Shown: positions 63,301 through 64,000 of the stretch, piece after piece
Layout of the letters: every line of letters starts with the position of its first letter
Numbering within the stretch: the stretch's first letter is position 1
Assembly: GCA_013398295.1 (NCBI GenBank)
Contig: VZSF01001351.1
Coordinates: 124,001 to 188,000, forward strand
Reading direction: 5' to 3'
Length of the DNA: 64,000 nucleotides
Source: Chionis minor
Lineage: Eukaryota; Chordata; Aves; Charadriiformes; Chionididae
The notes under the pieces: model-generated
Told to the model about the DNA's origin: nothing
Database searches by the model: none
What the model saw: the letters and a program-made list of their open reading frames with translations, nothing else
Position numbers and translations under genes: made by a program

Positions 63301-64000
63301 TGAACAACCGAGTTTTTGTAAATAAGAATAATGAATTAAGAAGAATAAGAAATTAATGTATTTGGAAGGTGACCATGGGATTTTATAGGTGAAAGGGTAT
63401 TATTTTCCCCAGCAAATGTGACATAAGTCACAAGATGGGAACTCTTTTGTATAACTGTTGAGAGCAAAGCAGTAGTAGGCACTAATGAATTAGCAAAGCT
63501 TGGAAAGTTTCCCAAAGTTATTTTGCTTTTATACAAACAATTCAAATACCTAACATGCCATGCTCAACAGAAGAGGTGGTGTCTCTACGTAGTAATTTTG
63601 GCTGATTTCTTCTGGCATGGTCTTATTAAGCCTTGTCATTTACAACTCCAAAATTGGTTTGTCCAAGCATTTTAGAACAGCAGACAGTAGCTCATTCTGA
63701 ATATCTATTAATTTTATTGGGAAAATAATAACAACTTCTAGCCATTAGAGCTTGTTTGTTAAATGTAGCTGTCAGAACCCCTGCAGACCTGACTTTTTGT
63801 GTCCCCTTGGGTATATTTCCCCCAGTCATGGTCCAGGACCCCCTTTCAGCCCTACCAGAGCTGAAAGATGCAGAGAAAAGCTTCAAGATTATAATTACTG
63901 AGAGGGTTTCCTAACAAAAGCTTCTAACTCTTCAAGTTATTGTATGTAAAGGTCTTTAAGAAATAGATATGAAATTAATAAATAAACAGGTATTTTTAGG
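60366..64000. other. AT-rich DNA, no recognisable gene
   Basis: Nothing identifiable apart from a T-run at about 62941-62954, a TG/TA-rich patch near 62435-62482 and a perfect 8-bp inverted repeat, CTTTCAGC and GCTGAAAG around a 9-base loop, at 63843-63867. The window ends inside ordinary AT-rich sequence. Confidence 0.55.

Noticed and set aside
63843..63867. Perfect 8-bp inverted repeat CTTTCAGC/GCTGAAAG
   Set aside because: Expected several times by chance at this length; no terminator or RNA-gene context.

Overview
This window looks like vertebrate, almost certainly avian, nuclear DNA from a gene-poor region (intergenic or inside a very large intron). The argument is direct. It carries several chicken-repeat-1 (CR1) LINE copies with the typical bird structure: heavy 5' truncation, the C-terminal part of ORF2, and a 3' end made of short ATTCTATG-type repeats. 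The rest is AT-rich, non-coding sequence with microsatellites and homopolymer runs. There are no bacterial or viral operons, no CRISPR array, and no exon that I can assign to a known protein.

Layout: 1-7.3 kb is AT-rich sequence without a recognisable gene, with one small tandem repeat plus hairpin near 2.0 kb and a TG microsatellite at 5.46 kb. A plus-strand CR1 3' end lies at 7.36-7.76 kb. From 7.8 to 16.4 kb nothing is recognisable. At 16.44-16.77 kb an E-box-rich stretch leads into a good TATA box and a consensus splice donor, so it may be a tissue-specific promoter with a short non-coding first exon; I cannot name the gene. A CA-rich and GC-richer block (18.65-19.40 kb) is followed by a diverged ~179-bp tandem duplication (19.41-19.74 kb). 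Isolated GC-richer islands occur at 28.15-28.41 kb (with an imperfect hairpin) and 34.24-34.56 kb (with a TATA box). One undetermined base sits beside a C-run at 32.13 kb.

The main repeat cluster is at 41.8-52.9 kb. It holds a minus-strand CR1 (41.81-42.28 kb), an older minus-strand CR1 with an internal deletion of the reverse transcriptase (49.67-50.74 kb), and a younger plus-strand CR1 (51.74-52.85 kb). The last keeps a 288-codon open frame, ended by one nonsense codon 49 codons before the usual stop. Both of the longer CR1 copies have Asn in place of the second Asp of the reverse transcriptase FADD box, plausibly by CpG decay. The last 11 kb is again AT-rich, with one GC-richer patch at 59.88-60.37 kb that may be an unclassified repeat or LTR.

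No new biological system is visible. The most useful leads are the candidate promoter at 16.7 kb, the unexplained duplicated/CA-rich block at 18.6-19.7 kb, and the GC-rich hairpin island at 28.3 kb. Multi-exon genes with short exons could still be hidden, because I had no alignment, RNA or gene-prediction evidence.
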